Below, piece after piece: positions 1 to 7,879 of a stretch of 13,524 bases of DNA. The notes beneath the pieces were generated by a model. It worked only from the letters and a program-made list of their open reading frames with translations. It did not search any database and was not told the origin of the DNA. Within the stretch, counting starts at the first letter, position 1; each line of letters opens with the position of its first letter. Origin of the DNA: Bifidobacterium sp. UBA744 (GTDB lineage: Bacteria; Actinomycetota; Actinomycetes; Actinomycetales; Bifidobacteriaceae). The stretch is from NCBI GenBank assembly GCA_002298605.1, contig DBKS01000042.1, positions 1 to 13,524 on the forward strand, written 5' to 3'. Position numbers and translations under genes: made by a program.

Positions 1-1
1 G

Positions 2-51
2 CTTTGGCCCATAGCTTCTGTCACTTTTGCGACAGGATCTATGGGCCAAAG
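2..51. repeat. Long imperfect hairpin (inverted repeat) beyond the ligase stop
   Basis: Bases 2-14 (CTTTGGCCCATAG) are a perfect inverted repeat of 39-51. Inside, 18-22 (CTGTC) pairs with 31-35 (GACAG), and one further C-G pair leaves a TTTT loop at 25-28, so the whole element can fold into a roughly 20-pair stem with two mismatches. It begins 70 bases past the minus-strand ligase stop. It could be the ligase terminator, but any T-run would lie left of base 1 and cannot be seen. A third copy of the arm (CTATGGGC) at 72-79 and a TATAAC on the minus strand between the copies make an operator for a gene further left an alternative. Confidence 0.6.
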
Positions 52-121
52 TGTTATAGACGGCAGGTTCTATGGGCGAATGCGGTGCGGTGAGCCCGCC
101 CGAATGCTGTCGTCGCGCTGG

Positions 122-1945
<1,824 letters not shown>

Positions 1946-1952
1946 GCCCGTT

Positions 1953-1966
1953 CCTTACCTGTAAGG
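1953..1966 (-). promoter_or_regulatory. Palindrome covering the ligase ribosome binding site
   Basis: CCTTAC-CT-GTAAGG is an inverted repeat of 6+6 bases. On the minus strand its downstream arm GTAAGG forms part of the Shine-Dalgarno TAAGGAA of the ligase. It could be a repressor site or a small SD-hiding hairpin (stem CCTTA/TAAGG, loop CAGG). A second inverted repeat, CAACGA-N7-TCGTTG, sits just upstream at 1988-2006. Confidence 0.3.
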
Positions 1967-2028
1967 TCCAATACGTCCAGTATCCACCAACGATAGGAGG
2001 TCGTTGACCGAGGCGGCGTTGTGAGAAC

Positions 2029-3720
2029 CTACAAATTTGACGGAACGGTTTTAGCTGTCAGCGTATCGATCAGTCGACGGGCGGCCTTCGGGTCGACGGG
2101 GCCTGCCGCGCCGGGGGTTCCCGACGTACGCCGTAGCGGATAGGCGTCGACGGCACGGCCGTTGTCGATGGTGACCACGTCGTCGGCGGCGGCCAGCGCG
2201 AATTCAGGGTCGTGCGTGACCACGATAACCGTGCGCCGCATGGCGGCGATCTCGCGGATCAGCCGGGCGACCTCGCGCATATGCCGCATATCGAGGCCGC
2301 TGGTTGGCTCGTCGAAGATGATGATCCGGCGTTGCGAGGCCAATGCCGTGGCAATGGCCACACGCTGTTTCTGGCCGCCGGATAGGGACAGTGGATGCCG
2401 GTTGGCGAATTGATCGAGATCAAGACGTCGCAGGATATGATGCGCGGCGGATTCCGGTGAGTCGGTGGCTTCGGCATCGGCCTCGGCGGGGTGGGAGGCG
2501 CTGCCGGGCATGGCGAGCAACACCTCGTCGAGCACGGATTCGGTGAACAGCTCGCAATTGACGTCCTGCAGCACGGTATAGCAGGCGCTGAGGCGTGCGA
2601 CGCAATCAAGCGGCTTGCACGGCGCGGACGGTTCGCCGAGGCATACCGGCGTCAGCGTGCCATGGCAGCGGCGGTCCAGTCCTTGCAAACACCGTACGAA
2701 AGTTGATTTTCCCGCGCCATTGAAACCGATTACCGCGGTCACCGCGCCTGCGCGCAGATCCAGGTCCGTCACGTCCAACGCAGGCTGTTTGGCGCGACGG
2801 TAGGTGTAGCGACAATCGTCGACGTGCCAGGAGACGACTGCGTCGGCATTGGGCGTGGTGGCTGTGGCCGTCTCGCCCACCCATCCCCTCGTATCGGCCA
2901 TCCGCGTGATTTGGTCGGCTCGCGTCGGGCGCAGGCCAAGCTCCTCGCGGTCGGCATCGCCGAGTTCGCGCAGCTCGTCGCAGGTCATGTCACGTGTGAT
3001 GCGGCCGTCGCGCAGATACAGCGCGCGGTCGATCAGCCCGTCGAGCCAATAGAGGCGATGCTCCGCGATCACCACGGTTTTGCCCTGGGATCGCCACAGT
3101 TCGATGGCTGCGCGCAGATCGGCGATGGCCCGCGCGTCGAGGTTGCTGCTGGGCTCGTCAAGCACCAACACCTCCGGCCCGGCCGTCGACACCGACGCAC
3201 AGGCGACTTTCTGCTGTTGGCCGCCGGAGAGTGCGCCGATGGCGCGGCCGAGCAAATGTTCCATATGAAAGCCGGTCGCCACTCCGGCGATGCGTTCGCG
3301 AATCTCGTCGGGCGGGATTCGGAAGTTTTCGCAGGCGAAGGCGAGTTCGTCGGTCACATTGAGCGTGAAGAACTGGCTGTTCGGGTTCTGGAACACCGAA
3401 CCAACGTGACGGGCGATGGCAGCGATGCCGCCTGGGACGGTGGCTGTGTCCAAGCCGGCCACCGTGACCCGTCCGCTGAGCGAACCGTCGAAATAATAGG
3501 GCGCTAGGCCGTTGATCAGCCGGGTAACCGTGGTTTTGCCGCATCCGGAGTCGCCGCATAACAGCACGGTTTGCCCATCCTCGATCTCAAAATTCAGATC
3601 GGTGACGCCGGCTGCGGCGTGCTGCATGCCGGATTGCGCATCAGGCTGTGCGCCGGACCGCGTCTCCTGCTGCGTCTCGCCGGTCGCGTAGGAAAACCAC
3701 ACATGATCGAACCGAATCAT
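2029..3720 (-). CDS. ecfA: ECF transporter ATPase, two ABC domains fused (EcfA-EcfA')
   Basis: Energizing subunit of an ECF transporter: two nucleotide-binding domains in one 563-residue chain. Domain 1 has Walker A GDSGCGKT (56-63), Q-loop Q111 in VFQNPNSQF, signature LSGGQ (164-168), Walker B VLVLDEP (184-190, E189) and switch H221. Domain 2 has Walker A GFNGAGKST (332-340), Q385, LSGGQ (446-450), IIIFDEP (466-472, E471) and H503. All catalytic residues are present in both halves, so both ATP sites look competent. An open frame continues upstream to 3789, but the start at 3720 is preferred because its ATG overlaps the ecfT stop as ATGA, the usual translational coupling, and because the protein then begins MIRFDHVWFSY as expected for an ABC domain. 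Oddities are a Gln/Ala-rich insert at about 17-38 between the A-loop tyrosine and Walker A, and an acidic Ala/Glu-rich stretch at about 406-426 in domain 2. Many ECF systems use two separate ATPase genes; here they are fused. Confidence 0.92.
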   Translation of the reverse strand: MIRFDHVWFSYATGETQQETRSGAQPDAQSGMQHAAAGVTDLNFEIEDGQTVLLCGDSGCGKTTVTRLINGLAPYYFDGSLSGRVTVAGLDTATVPGGIAAIARHVGSVFQNPNSQFFTLNVTDELAFACENFRIPPDEIRERIAGVATGFHMEHLLGRAIGALSGGQQQKVACASVSTAGPEVLVLDEPSSNLDARAIADLRAAIELWRSQGKTVVIAEHRLYWLDGLIDRALYLRDGRITRDMTCDELRELGDADREELGLRPTRADQITRMADTRGWVGETATATTPNADAVVSWHVDDCRYTYRRAKQPALDVTDLDLRAGAVTAVIGFNGAGKSTFVRCLQGLDRRCHGTLTPVCLGEPSAPCKPLDCVARLSACYTVLQDVNCELFTESVLDEVLLAMPGSASHPAEADAEATDSPESAAHHILRRLDLDQFANRHPLSLSGGQKQRVAIATALASQRRIIIFDEPTSGLDMRHMREVARLIREIAAMRRTVIVVTHDPEFALAAADDVVTIDNGRAVDAYPLRRTSGTPGAAGPVDPKAARRLIDTLTAKTVPSNL

Positions 3721-4454
3721 GCCGCCACCCCGCGCATCGATACGGCCAGCATCGCATAACAGGCTGCGCAGCCGGCGATCACCAGCCAATCCGCCGGGCC
3801 GAATCCCACCCGGGCGATGCTGGTGCGTCGTTTTGACGCGCCCAGCCCGCGGGTCAATGCGGCCTGGCTGAGCTCATCCGCGAGTTTCACCGTGTTCGTC
3901 ACCATAGGCACCACACGGTATTCGAACATGTTCGCCGCCTTACCGCCGCCCAGCCGCACGCCGCGCATGCGCATCGCGTCGTTGATCCGCCGCGTCTCCT
4001 CAGTGACGGTGGGGAAGAACCGGAACATCACGGCCAGGGGGATCGTCACCGCCTGCGGTATGTGCGCCCGCTGCAGCGCCTCGATCAATTCGCTCGCCGT
4101 GGTGGTGAACAGCATCCAGTACGCCGCCACGGCGCTTGGCAGCGTCTGCGTGGTCATGCCGATGAGCGAATAGATGAACCAGCCGGAGAATCCACCCATA
4201 TGTGGCAGCAGCCATTCGGCCGCCGCGTATGACAGGGCCAGCCATGCCAGGAACGCCCCGGCTGCCTTGGGTCGTCCGCAGACGGCGAGCAGGATGAACG
4301 ACATGGCGGTGAGTGTCCACCGGATCGTATTGGCGATCGGCAGGCTGCCGCCGAGCAAGGTCAGGCAGAACGCGCCCACGGTCAGGGTGAACAGGATTTT
4401 GGTGCGCGGATCCAGTCGAAGAATGCCGCGGTAGCTAGTGGTGGCGAAGTTCAT
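3717..4454 (-). CDS. ecfT: ECF transporter transmembrane coupling subunit EcfT
   Basis: Membrane scaffold of the ECF transporter (245 residues) that connects the ATPase pair to the substrate-binding S component. It starts with the family hallmark LDPRTK (14-19). It has hydrophobic segments at about 20-36, 46-60, 66-84, 92-115 and 222-240, and the two Arg-Gly coupling motifs: MRMRG (161-165) and TRGLG (201-205), which in EcfT proteins dock in the ATPase grooves. The ATG at 4454 is the only credible start: a TAA stop is in frame about 50 bases upstream and no other start codon lies between. Unusually, there is no Shine-Dalgarno before it (CTCATTCTCCACT). A small ORF with a good ribosome binding site overlaps this start (4435-4563) and could deliver ribosomes by coupling. 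The stop overlaps the ecfA ATG by ATGA. Confidence 0.9.
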   Translation of the reverse strand: MNFATTSYRGILRLDPRTKILFTLTVGAFCLTLLGGSLPIANTIRWTLTAMSFILLAVCGRPKAAGAFLAWLALSYAAAEWLLPHMGGFSGWFIYSLIGMTTQTLPSAVAAYWMLFTTTASELIEALQRAHIPQAVTIPLAVMFRFFPTVTEETRRINDAMRMRGVRLGGGKAANMFEYRVVPMVTNTVKLADELSQAALTRGLGASKRRTSIARVGFGPADWLVIAGCAACYAMLAVSMRGVAA

Positions 4455-4563
4455 AGTGGAGAATGAGAACGGTTGTGTTGATTGCGATTGATTGTGGCCT
4501 TAGTGAGTCGTGGCAGACCGAGCCGATGGGGCAGAATCGTTCATCACGAGTCAGATGGCCCAT
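4435..4563 (-). CDS. Possible 42-residue leader ORF overlapping the ecfT start
   Basis: An ATG on the minus strand at 4563 is preceded by CGAAAGGATTCGATTGC, an AAAGGA Shine-Dalgarno 9 bases away, and begins 24 bases after the ecfS stop. The frame runs 42 codons (start MGHLTRDERFCPIGSVCHDS, end YELRHH) and stops at 4435, 17 bases past the first base of the ecfT start and in a different frame. The peptide resembles nothing I know; C11, C17, H3 and H18 are its only polar-metal-type residues. Its main value may be to supply ecfT, which has no ribosome binding site, by termination and reinitiation. It may equally be chance. Confidence 0.27.
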   Translation of the reverse strand: MGHLTRDERFCPIGSVCHDSLRPQSIAINTTVLILHYELRHH

Positions 4564-4587
4564 GCAATCGAATCCTTTCGGGGCGGA

Positions 4588-5238
4588 TCAGACCAAGCCG
4601 GCACGCTGGAAGTGCTTCCTCATGAGCAGCTTCGCGATCCACGCGCCCAGCAGCCCGCCGAGCACATTCGCGACGATGATCACCGGCAGCATCCAGGTGG
4701 GGAACAGGTTGGCCATCTGCTCCGCCCATTCGGCACCGTTCTTCGCTGCCTGCGCGGCCAGATAGTCGTTGCGTCCGATGTAGAACGGCAGGAACAGACC
4801 AAGATTCCACAGGTTGAACACGCCCGCCGAGAGCATGTTGAGGCTCAGTTTGCGGTATCCGCCTGCACGGGCGATCAGATCCGCCGCCACGCCGGCCGCC
4901 ACGGCGGTGACGATGGTGTACCAGTTGCCGTGAATCACGCCCATCACCAGCGCCAACAGCACGCCAACAATGGTTGCCGCACCGAAGCGCCGCGACTTCA
5001 TAAGCACCAGCATGTACGGCACGCCGCCGAGAATGCCGCAGGCCACGCCCATCACCGCCATGCCGCCGGGAATAAAGTTGGTGAGCATCGCGGCGGCGCA
5101 GATGAGCACGAAATACAACACGGTGTATACGCCGATGGTGATGAAGTCTCGGGTGGTGAGTTTGCCGTCCGCCATGGTGGTGGCGGAACAGGCGGCGACG
5201 GGGGCGTCCTGGACGGTGGCGGGGTTGTCGGTGGTCAT
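4588..5238 (-). CDS. ECF transporter S component, MptD/Trep_Strep family
   Basis: Substrate-binding membrane subunit of the ECF transporter, 216 residues, with about six hydrophobic segments (about 34-52, 58-80, 86-104, 107-124, 134-153, 182-205). The KLTTRDFITIGVYTVLYFV stretch (26-44) is typical of the Trep_Strep / MptD-type putative S components; the substrate of this family is not firmly established to my knowledge. The start at 5238 is chosen over an in-frame ATG at 5253 because AAGGA lies 5 bases before it, while 5253 has none. Linkage to EcfT and a dedicated ATPase makes this a self-contained (group I) ECF system. A short hydrophilic N-tail (1-30) precedes the first helix. The gap to ecfT is 133 bases and holds the possible leader ORF. 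Confidence 0.85.
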   Translation of the reverse strand: MTTDNPATVQDAPVAACSATTMADGKLTTRDFITIGVYTVLYFVLICAAAMLTNFIPGGMAVMGVACGILGGVPYMLVLMKSRRFGAATIVGVLLALVMGVIHGNWYTIVTAVAAGVAADLIARAGGYRKLSLNMLSAGVFNLWNLGLFLPFYIGRNDYLAAQAAKNGAEWAEQMANLFPTWMLPVIIVANVLGGLLGAWIAKLLMRKHFQRAGLV

Positions 5239-5352
5239 ATGTGTCCTTGTCATGGTTTTGGCGGGTTGCCGGGTTGCGTGGGTTGCGCGGTTTGCCGGGC
5301 CGCCGGCCCTGCCGGTGCTTGCCCGGGATCCCTGATGCCTGCGGCTTTGTCA
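5239..5352 (-). promoter_or_regulatory. Long structured 5' leader of ecfS with degenerate 9-base repeats
   Basis: If the promoter at 5360-5387 is real, the ecfS mRNA has a leader of about 115 bases. On the plus strand, 5263-5297 holds four degenerate copies of GGGTTGCSN (TTGC beginning at 5266, 5274, 5283 and 5292, spacing 8, 9, 9). Next to it, GGGCC-GCC-GGCCC can form a short GC-rich hairpin. No known riboswitch consensus (TPP, FMN, cobalamin, SAM) is recognisable by eye. Confidence 0.3.
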
Positions 5353-5359
5353 ACTTCGC

Positions 5360-5387
5360 AGATTAAAGGAATACGCTTCGAAGTCAA
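5360..5387 (-). promoter_or_regulatory. Candidate promoter of the ecfS operon with flanking inverted repeat
   Basis: On the minus strand TTGACT (5382-5387) is separated by 16 bases from TAATCT (5360-5365). The -35 is good and the -10 weak. An inverted repeat ACTTCG (5353-5358) / CGAAGT (5379-5384) places one half-site near the expected start of transcription and one on the -35, where an 8-base palindrome CTTCGAAG (5376-5383) also sits. This layout suits a repressor site, but the regulator is unknown. Confidence 0.4.
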
Positions 5388-5434
5388 GACTTGTTTTTTC
5401 CCGCGGAACATGGTATTGGCATGTCCGCGTCGGC

Positions 5435-5440
5435 TATAAT
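5435..5440 (+). promoter_or_regulatory. Candidate -10 (TATAAT) for the unknown 182-residue gene
   Basis: A perfect TATAAT stands 43 bases before the gene start. The -35 is poor: GGTATT at the 17-base position, or TTGGCA with only 13 bases of spacing. It is divergent from the ecfS promoter, the two -10 elements lying about 70 bases apart. Confidence 0.45.
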
Positions 5441-5483
5441 CGCGTGCAGAACAGGCCCGGAGGCATATACAAAAGGAGCGCAT

Positions 5484-6032
5484 ATGGTCGCACAACCCAA
5501 GCGGACGTCATCAGCTGATTCGGAAAGCCATCTGTCAGCGGCGCTTGCGCATATTCCGCCGAATGCGCCCGCCCGCATGCTGGGCCTGCTGCTCGCCGGC
5601 GTGACGGACGGCCTGCCGAAGCGCCTGGTTGAGGAGGACGTGCTGCCTCATACCGTGTCGCGCCCGGTTGACGTGCCGGAGGATTGGCGCGAACGGGCCG
5701 ATGCGCGCTCCAAATCCGAATTCGGGGTGAGCGATGCGGATCTGGCCGCCGCCGATGCGTTCGAACACGAGCTCGACCGGCACAAGGCGTGGGGCCTGTG
5801 CTTTTTCGGCTGGTCCAATGCCGCCGGCTATGGTTACACCGACGACCATGACACCAATACGGTGGCCGTGGACGGCTGGAACGCCTACTCCCACTTCGCT
5901 GCGCTGCCATATGGCGCGCAAACGGCCGTCGCCGTGCGCACGCTGATGGGCGACACCGACGCCGACCGCGTGTCCGCTTGGCATTTCATGAAGCACAATC
6001 GGTCGGTCACCTGGGATGTTGATTACCGCTGA
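5484..6032 (+). CDS. Conserved-looking protein of unknown function (182 aa)
   Basis: I do not recognise this protein. It is 182 residues, soluble, without a signal peptide or membrane segment. The N-terminal third (1-30) is polar and probably flexible. A segment ARMLGLLLAGVTDGLPKRLVE (30-50) could be a helix, 66-101 is highly charged with many Asp/Arg and looks helical, and the C-terminal part (102-182) is rich in Trp, Tyr, His and Gly (W103, W110, W132, W166, W177), suggesting a compact fold. There is a single Cys (C106). The start is chosen because AAAAGGAG lies 5 bases upstream of 5484; the frame is open further upstream to 5391 without a ribosome binding site. Codon usage matches the neighbours. 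It lies 46 bases upstream of the aldo/keto reductase on the same strand and may share its transcript, but nothing ties its function to that enzyme. Confidence 0.82.
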   Translation: MVAQPKRTSSADSESHLSAALAHIPPNAPARMLGLLLAGVTDGLPKRLVEEDVLPHTVSRPVDVPEDWRERADARSKSEFGVSDADLAAADAFEHELDRHKAWGLCFFGWSNAAGYGYTDDHDTNTVAVDGWNAYSHFAALPYGAQTAVAVRTLMGDTDADRVSAWHFMKHNRSVTWDVDYR

Positions 6033-6078
6033 CGCGATCAGCAGGCGAATCGGCATAACGGCGTATGGAAAGGAACAC

Positions 6079-6963
6079 ATGGCAATGAGCGAAGTTGACA
6101 TGACGAATGACGTGGCGGCGAAGGTGCCGATGGTCGCCCTGGGCGACGGCAACGAGATCCCGCAGATCGGCCTTGGCGTGCTGCGCATCGACGACGACGG
6201 TGTGCGACCGGTGGTCGAGTCGGCGTTGGAGAACGGATACCGCCATATTGACGGCGCTGCCGGATACAACAACGAGGCCGGCGTCGGGCGCGCGCTGGAG
6301 GAGACCGGCTGGAATCGCGGGGAGCTGCGGCGCAACCTGTGGGTCACCACCAAGCTGCGCGATTCCGAGCAGGGGTACGATTCCGCGCTCGCCGCGTTTG
6401 ACGAATCGCTGAAGCTGCTGCGGCTTGACTATGTGGACATGTACATGCTGCATTGGCCCACCCCGTTCAATTGGCGGTCGGGCGAATCGTGGAAGGCGCT
6501 GCGGCGTCTGCGTGACGAGGGCCGGGTGAGAACCCTGGGCGTGTGCAACTTCCTGCCGGAGCATCTGGAGCGTCTGCACGAGGAAACGGGCGAATGGCCG
6601 GCCGTCGACCAGATCGAGCTGCATCCCACCTGGCAGCAGCGCGAGGTGGTGGCGTTCTGCAAGGCGCACGGCATTGCGGTGGAGGCGTATTCGCCGATGG
6701 CTCGAGGCGCCGATCTCAACGCCGGCGACGGTACGATCGAACGGATCGCGCAGGCTCACGGCGTGAGCCCGGCCCAGGTGATTCTGCGCTGGCATATCGA
6801 AAATGGAACCATCATCATTCCCAAGTCGGTGCATGCCGACCGTCAGCGCAGCAATATCGACCTGTTCGGCTTCGCGCTGACCGCCGAGGAACATGCGGCC
6901 GTCGATGCGTTGGACGGTCCGGCTCGCGCCGGCCACGATCCCATGACCTTCACCTACGCCTGA
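6079..6963 (+). CDS. Aldo/keto reductase (2,5-diketo-D-gluconate reductase-like, AKR5 type)
   Basis: NADPH-dependent carbonyl reductase of 294 residues with the single-domain TIM-barrel pattern of the family. The catalytic tetrad is complete: D58 in YRHIDGAAGY, Y63, K92 in VTTKLRD, and H125 in MLHWP. The substrate/cofactor-side motifs DQIELHP (177-183) and IPKSVHADRQRSN (247-259, cofactor phosphate binding) are present. The start at 6079 has GAAAGGA 4 bases upstream; the frame is open back to 6016 but that would overlap the preceding gene and lacks a ribosome binding site. Residue G59 after the catalytic Asp replaces the usual Thr/Ser, and N64 follows the catalytic Tyr where Gly is common; both are minor. 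Bacterial members act on small aldehydes, methylglyoxal or keto-sugars, and which of these applies here is unknown. Confidence 0.93.
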   Translation: MAMSEVDMTNDVAAKVPMVALGDGNEIPQIGLGVLRIDDDGVRPVVESALENGYRHIDGAAGYNNEAGVGRALEETGWNRGELRRNLWVTTKLRDSEQGYDSALAAFDESLKLLRLDYVDMYMLHWPTPFNWRSGESWKALRRLRDEGRVRTLGVCNFLPEHLERLHEETGEWPAVDQIELHPTWQQREVVAFCKAHGIAVEAYSPMARGADLNAGDGTIERIAQAHGVSPAQVILRWHIENGTIIIPKSVHADRQRSNIDLFGFALTAEEHAAVDALDGPARAGHDPMTFTYA

Positions 6964-6978
6964 TTCGGGGCCTGCCTC

Positions 6979-7794
6979 ATGGCGAGACGTGGCGGTGGAT
7001 GCGGGTTTGGACCATGCCCGCATAATCGGCGTGGCCGGCGAGGACGGCGCGGCGCTTCGCGCGGCTACACCTATCGTCGCGCGCGCTTCGGCTCCTCCGC
7101 GTTGGAGCGGCTCGCGATTCTGACGGTGATAGCCATCATCGTCGGCGTCAGCGCCGGACTGCTGCTGCCCAAAATCAGCCCCGCGGTGAACGACATCACC
7201 GGCGGGTATGTAGCCACAGGAGACGCGGCAACCACGCTGAACACGCTGACCGTCGACGATCATCCATCGCCTTCGAGCTCCTATAAGCGCGACGACTTCG
7301 GTTTTCGCAAAACCGACGATGACGGCGACGGCTGCGACGTGCGCGAGGCGGTGCTCGCCCGCGACCTCACCGACGTGACTTACACCAAAAGCGGCGGCTG
7401 CAAAGTGAAAACCGGCCACCTGAACGATCCCTACACCGGCGCCGGCATTGATTTTGTGCGAGGACCTTCAACCAGCGCACGTGTGCAGATCGATCATGTG
7501 GTGGCGTTGGAAAACGCCTGGAAATCCGGCGCAAGCGAATGGACCACCGCGGAGCGCTACCGTTTCGCCAACGACACGTACAACCTGCTGGCGGTGGACG
7601 GCGGTGCGAACGAAGCCAAGGGCAGTGCGTCGGCGGCGAGCTGGCTGCCTGAGAACACCACCTACCAGTGCCCGTATGTGGCCAGGCAGATCGGCGTCAA
7701 GGCGAAATACCAACTCAGCGTGACGTCCAAGGAAAAACAGGCGATGCTGGGCGTGCTGCATACGTGTCCGGGGCAGGGCGTGCCGGAGCGGTAG
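6979..7794 (+). CDS. Membrane-anchored HNH-family nuclease (DUF1524-like), probably extracytoplasmic
   Basis: Protein of 271 residues: an Arg/Gly-rich basic tail (1-45), one hydrophobic segment LAILTVIAIIVGVSAGLLL (45-63) that is probably a signal anchor with the bulk outside, and a C-terminal nuclease domain. The domain carries the conserved pattern of secreted actinobacterial HNH/DUF1524 proteins: DDGDGCDVRE (114-123), IDHVVAL (171-177, catalytic D172-H173), FANDTYNLLAVDGGANEAKG (197-215 region; N199, N202, N211, K214) and WLP (222-224). Four cysteines (C119, C141, C231, C263) lie on the outer side and could form two disulfides. The start is uncertain: the ATG at 6979 is 15 bases after the reductase stop but has no clear ribosome binding site, and a TTG at about 7102, just before the membrane segment, is the other option. 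Likely roles are DNA degradation outside the cell, nutrient scavenging or competence; none is shown by the context. Confidence 0.83.
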   Translation: MARRGGGCGFGPCPHNRRGRRGRRGASRGYTYRRARFGSSALERLAILTVIAIIVGVSAGLLLPKISPAVNDITGGYVATGDAATTLNTLTVDDHPSPSSSYKRDDFGFRKTDDDGDGCDVREAVLARDLTDVTYTKSGGCKVKTGHLNDPYTGAGIDFVRGPSTSARVQIDHVVALENAWKSGASEWTTAERYRFANDTYNLLAVDGGANEAKGSASAASWLPENTTYQCPYVARQIGVKAKYQLSVTSKEKQAMLGVLHTCPGQGVPER

Positions 7795-7797
7795 ACG

Positions 7798-7816
7798 CGG
7801 CGTATGGATGACGCCG
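7798..7816. repeat. Short hairpin between the nuclease stop and the mntH promoter
   Basis: CGGCGT (7798-7803) and ACGCCG (7811-7816) form a 6-base stem with a 7-base loop, 3 bases after the nuclease stop and directly before the mntH -35. There is no T-run, so it is at best a weak terminator. Confidence 0.3.
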
Positions 7817-7817
7817 G

Positions 7818-7846
7818 GTGACATTGAAACGTGATTGCGCTATAAC
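7818..7846 (+). promoter_or_regulatory. Promoter of mntH
   Basis: GTGACA (7818-7823) and TATAAC (7841-7846) are separated by exactly 17 bases, 33 bases before the mntH start, giving a leader of about 27 bases. No clear MntR/DtxR-type palindrome is seen around it, apart from GTTAAC near the ribosome binding site. Confidence 0.55.
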
Positions 7847-7879
7847 GTTGGGCGGAACAAAGGTAGAAGGTTAACGCAT

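Noticed and set aside
3721..3789. Longer EcfA starting at 3789
   Set aside because: The extra 23 residues come from coding sequence of ecfT in another frame and do not resemble an ABC N-terminus; the ATGA overlap start at 3720 is typical.
5261..5297. CRISPR-like array in the ecfS leader
   Set aside because: The repeats are only 8-9 bases, degenerate and without spacers.
5391..5483. Upstream extension of the unknown protein to a TTG at 5391
   Set aside because: It would translate the TATAAT promoter region and has no ribosome binding site; the ATG at 5484 has AAAAGGAG.
7071..7143. Nuclease anchor as a type IV pilin-like N-terminal helix (preceded by basic residues, ERLAILTVIAI)
   Set aside because: The segment resembles a pilin helix with a Glu near its start, but there is no clear prepilin peptidase Gly cleavage pattern and the C-terminal domain is a nuclease; a plain signal anchor explains it.
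6007..7419. Long minus-strand open frame (470 codons) opposite the reductase and nuclease genes
   Set aside because: It lies antisense to two genes with clear family motifs, has His/Gln/Arg-rich low-quality composition typical of a GC-driven shadow frame, and resembles no family.
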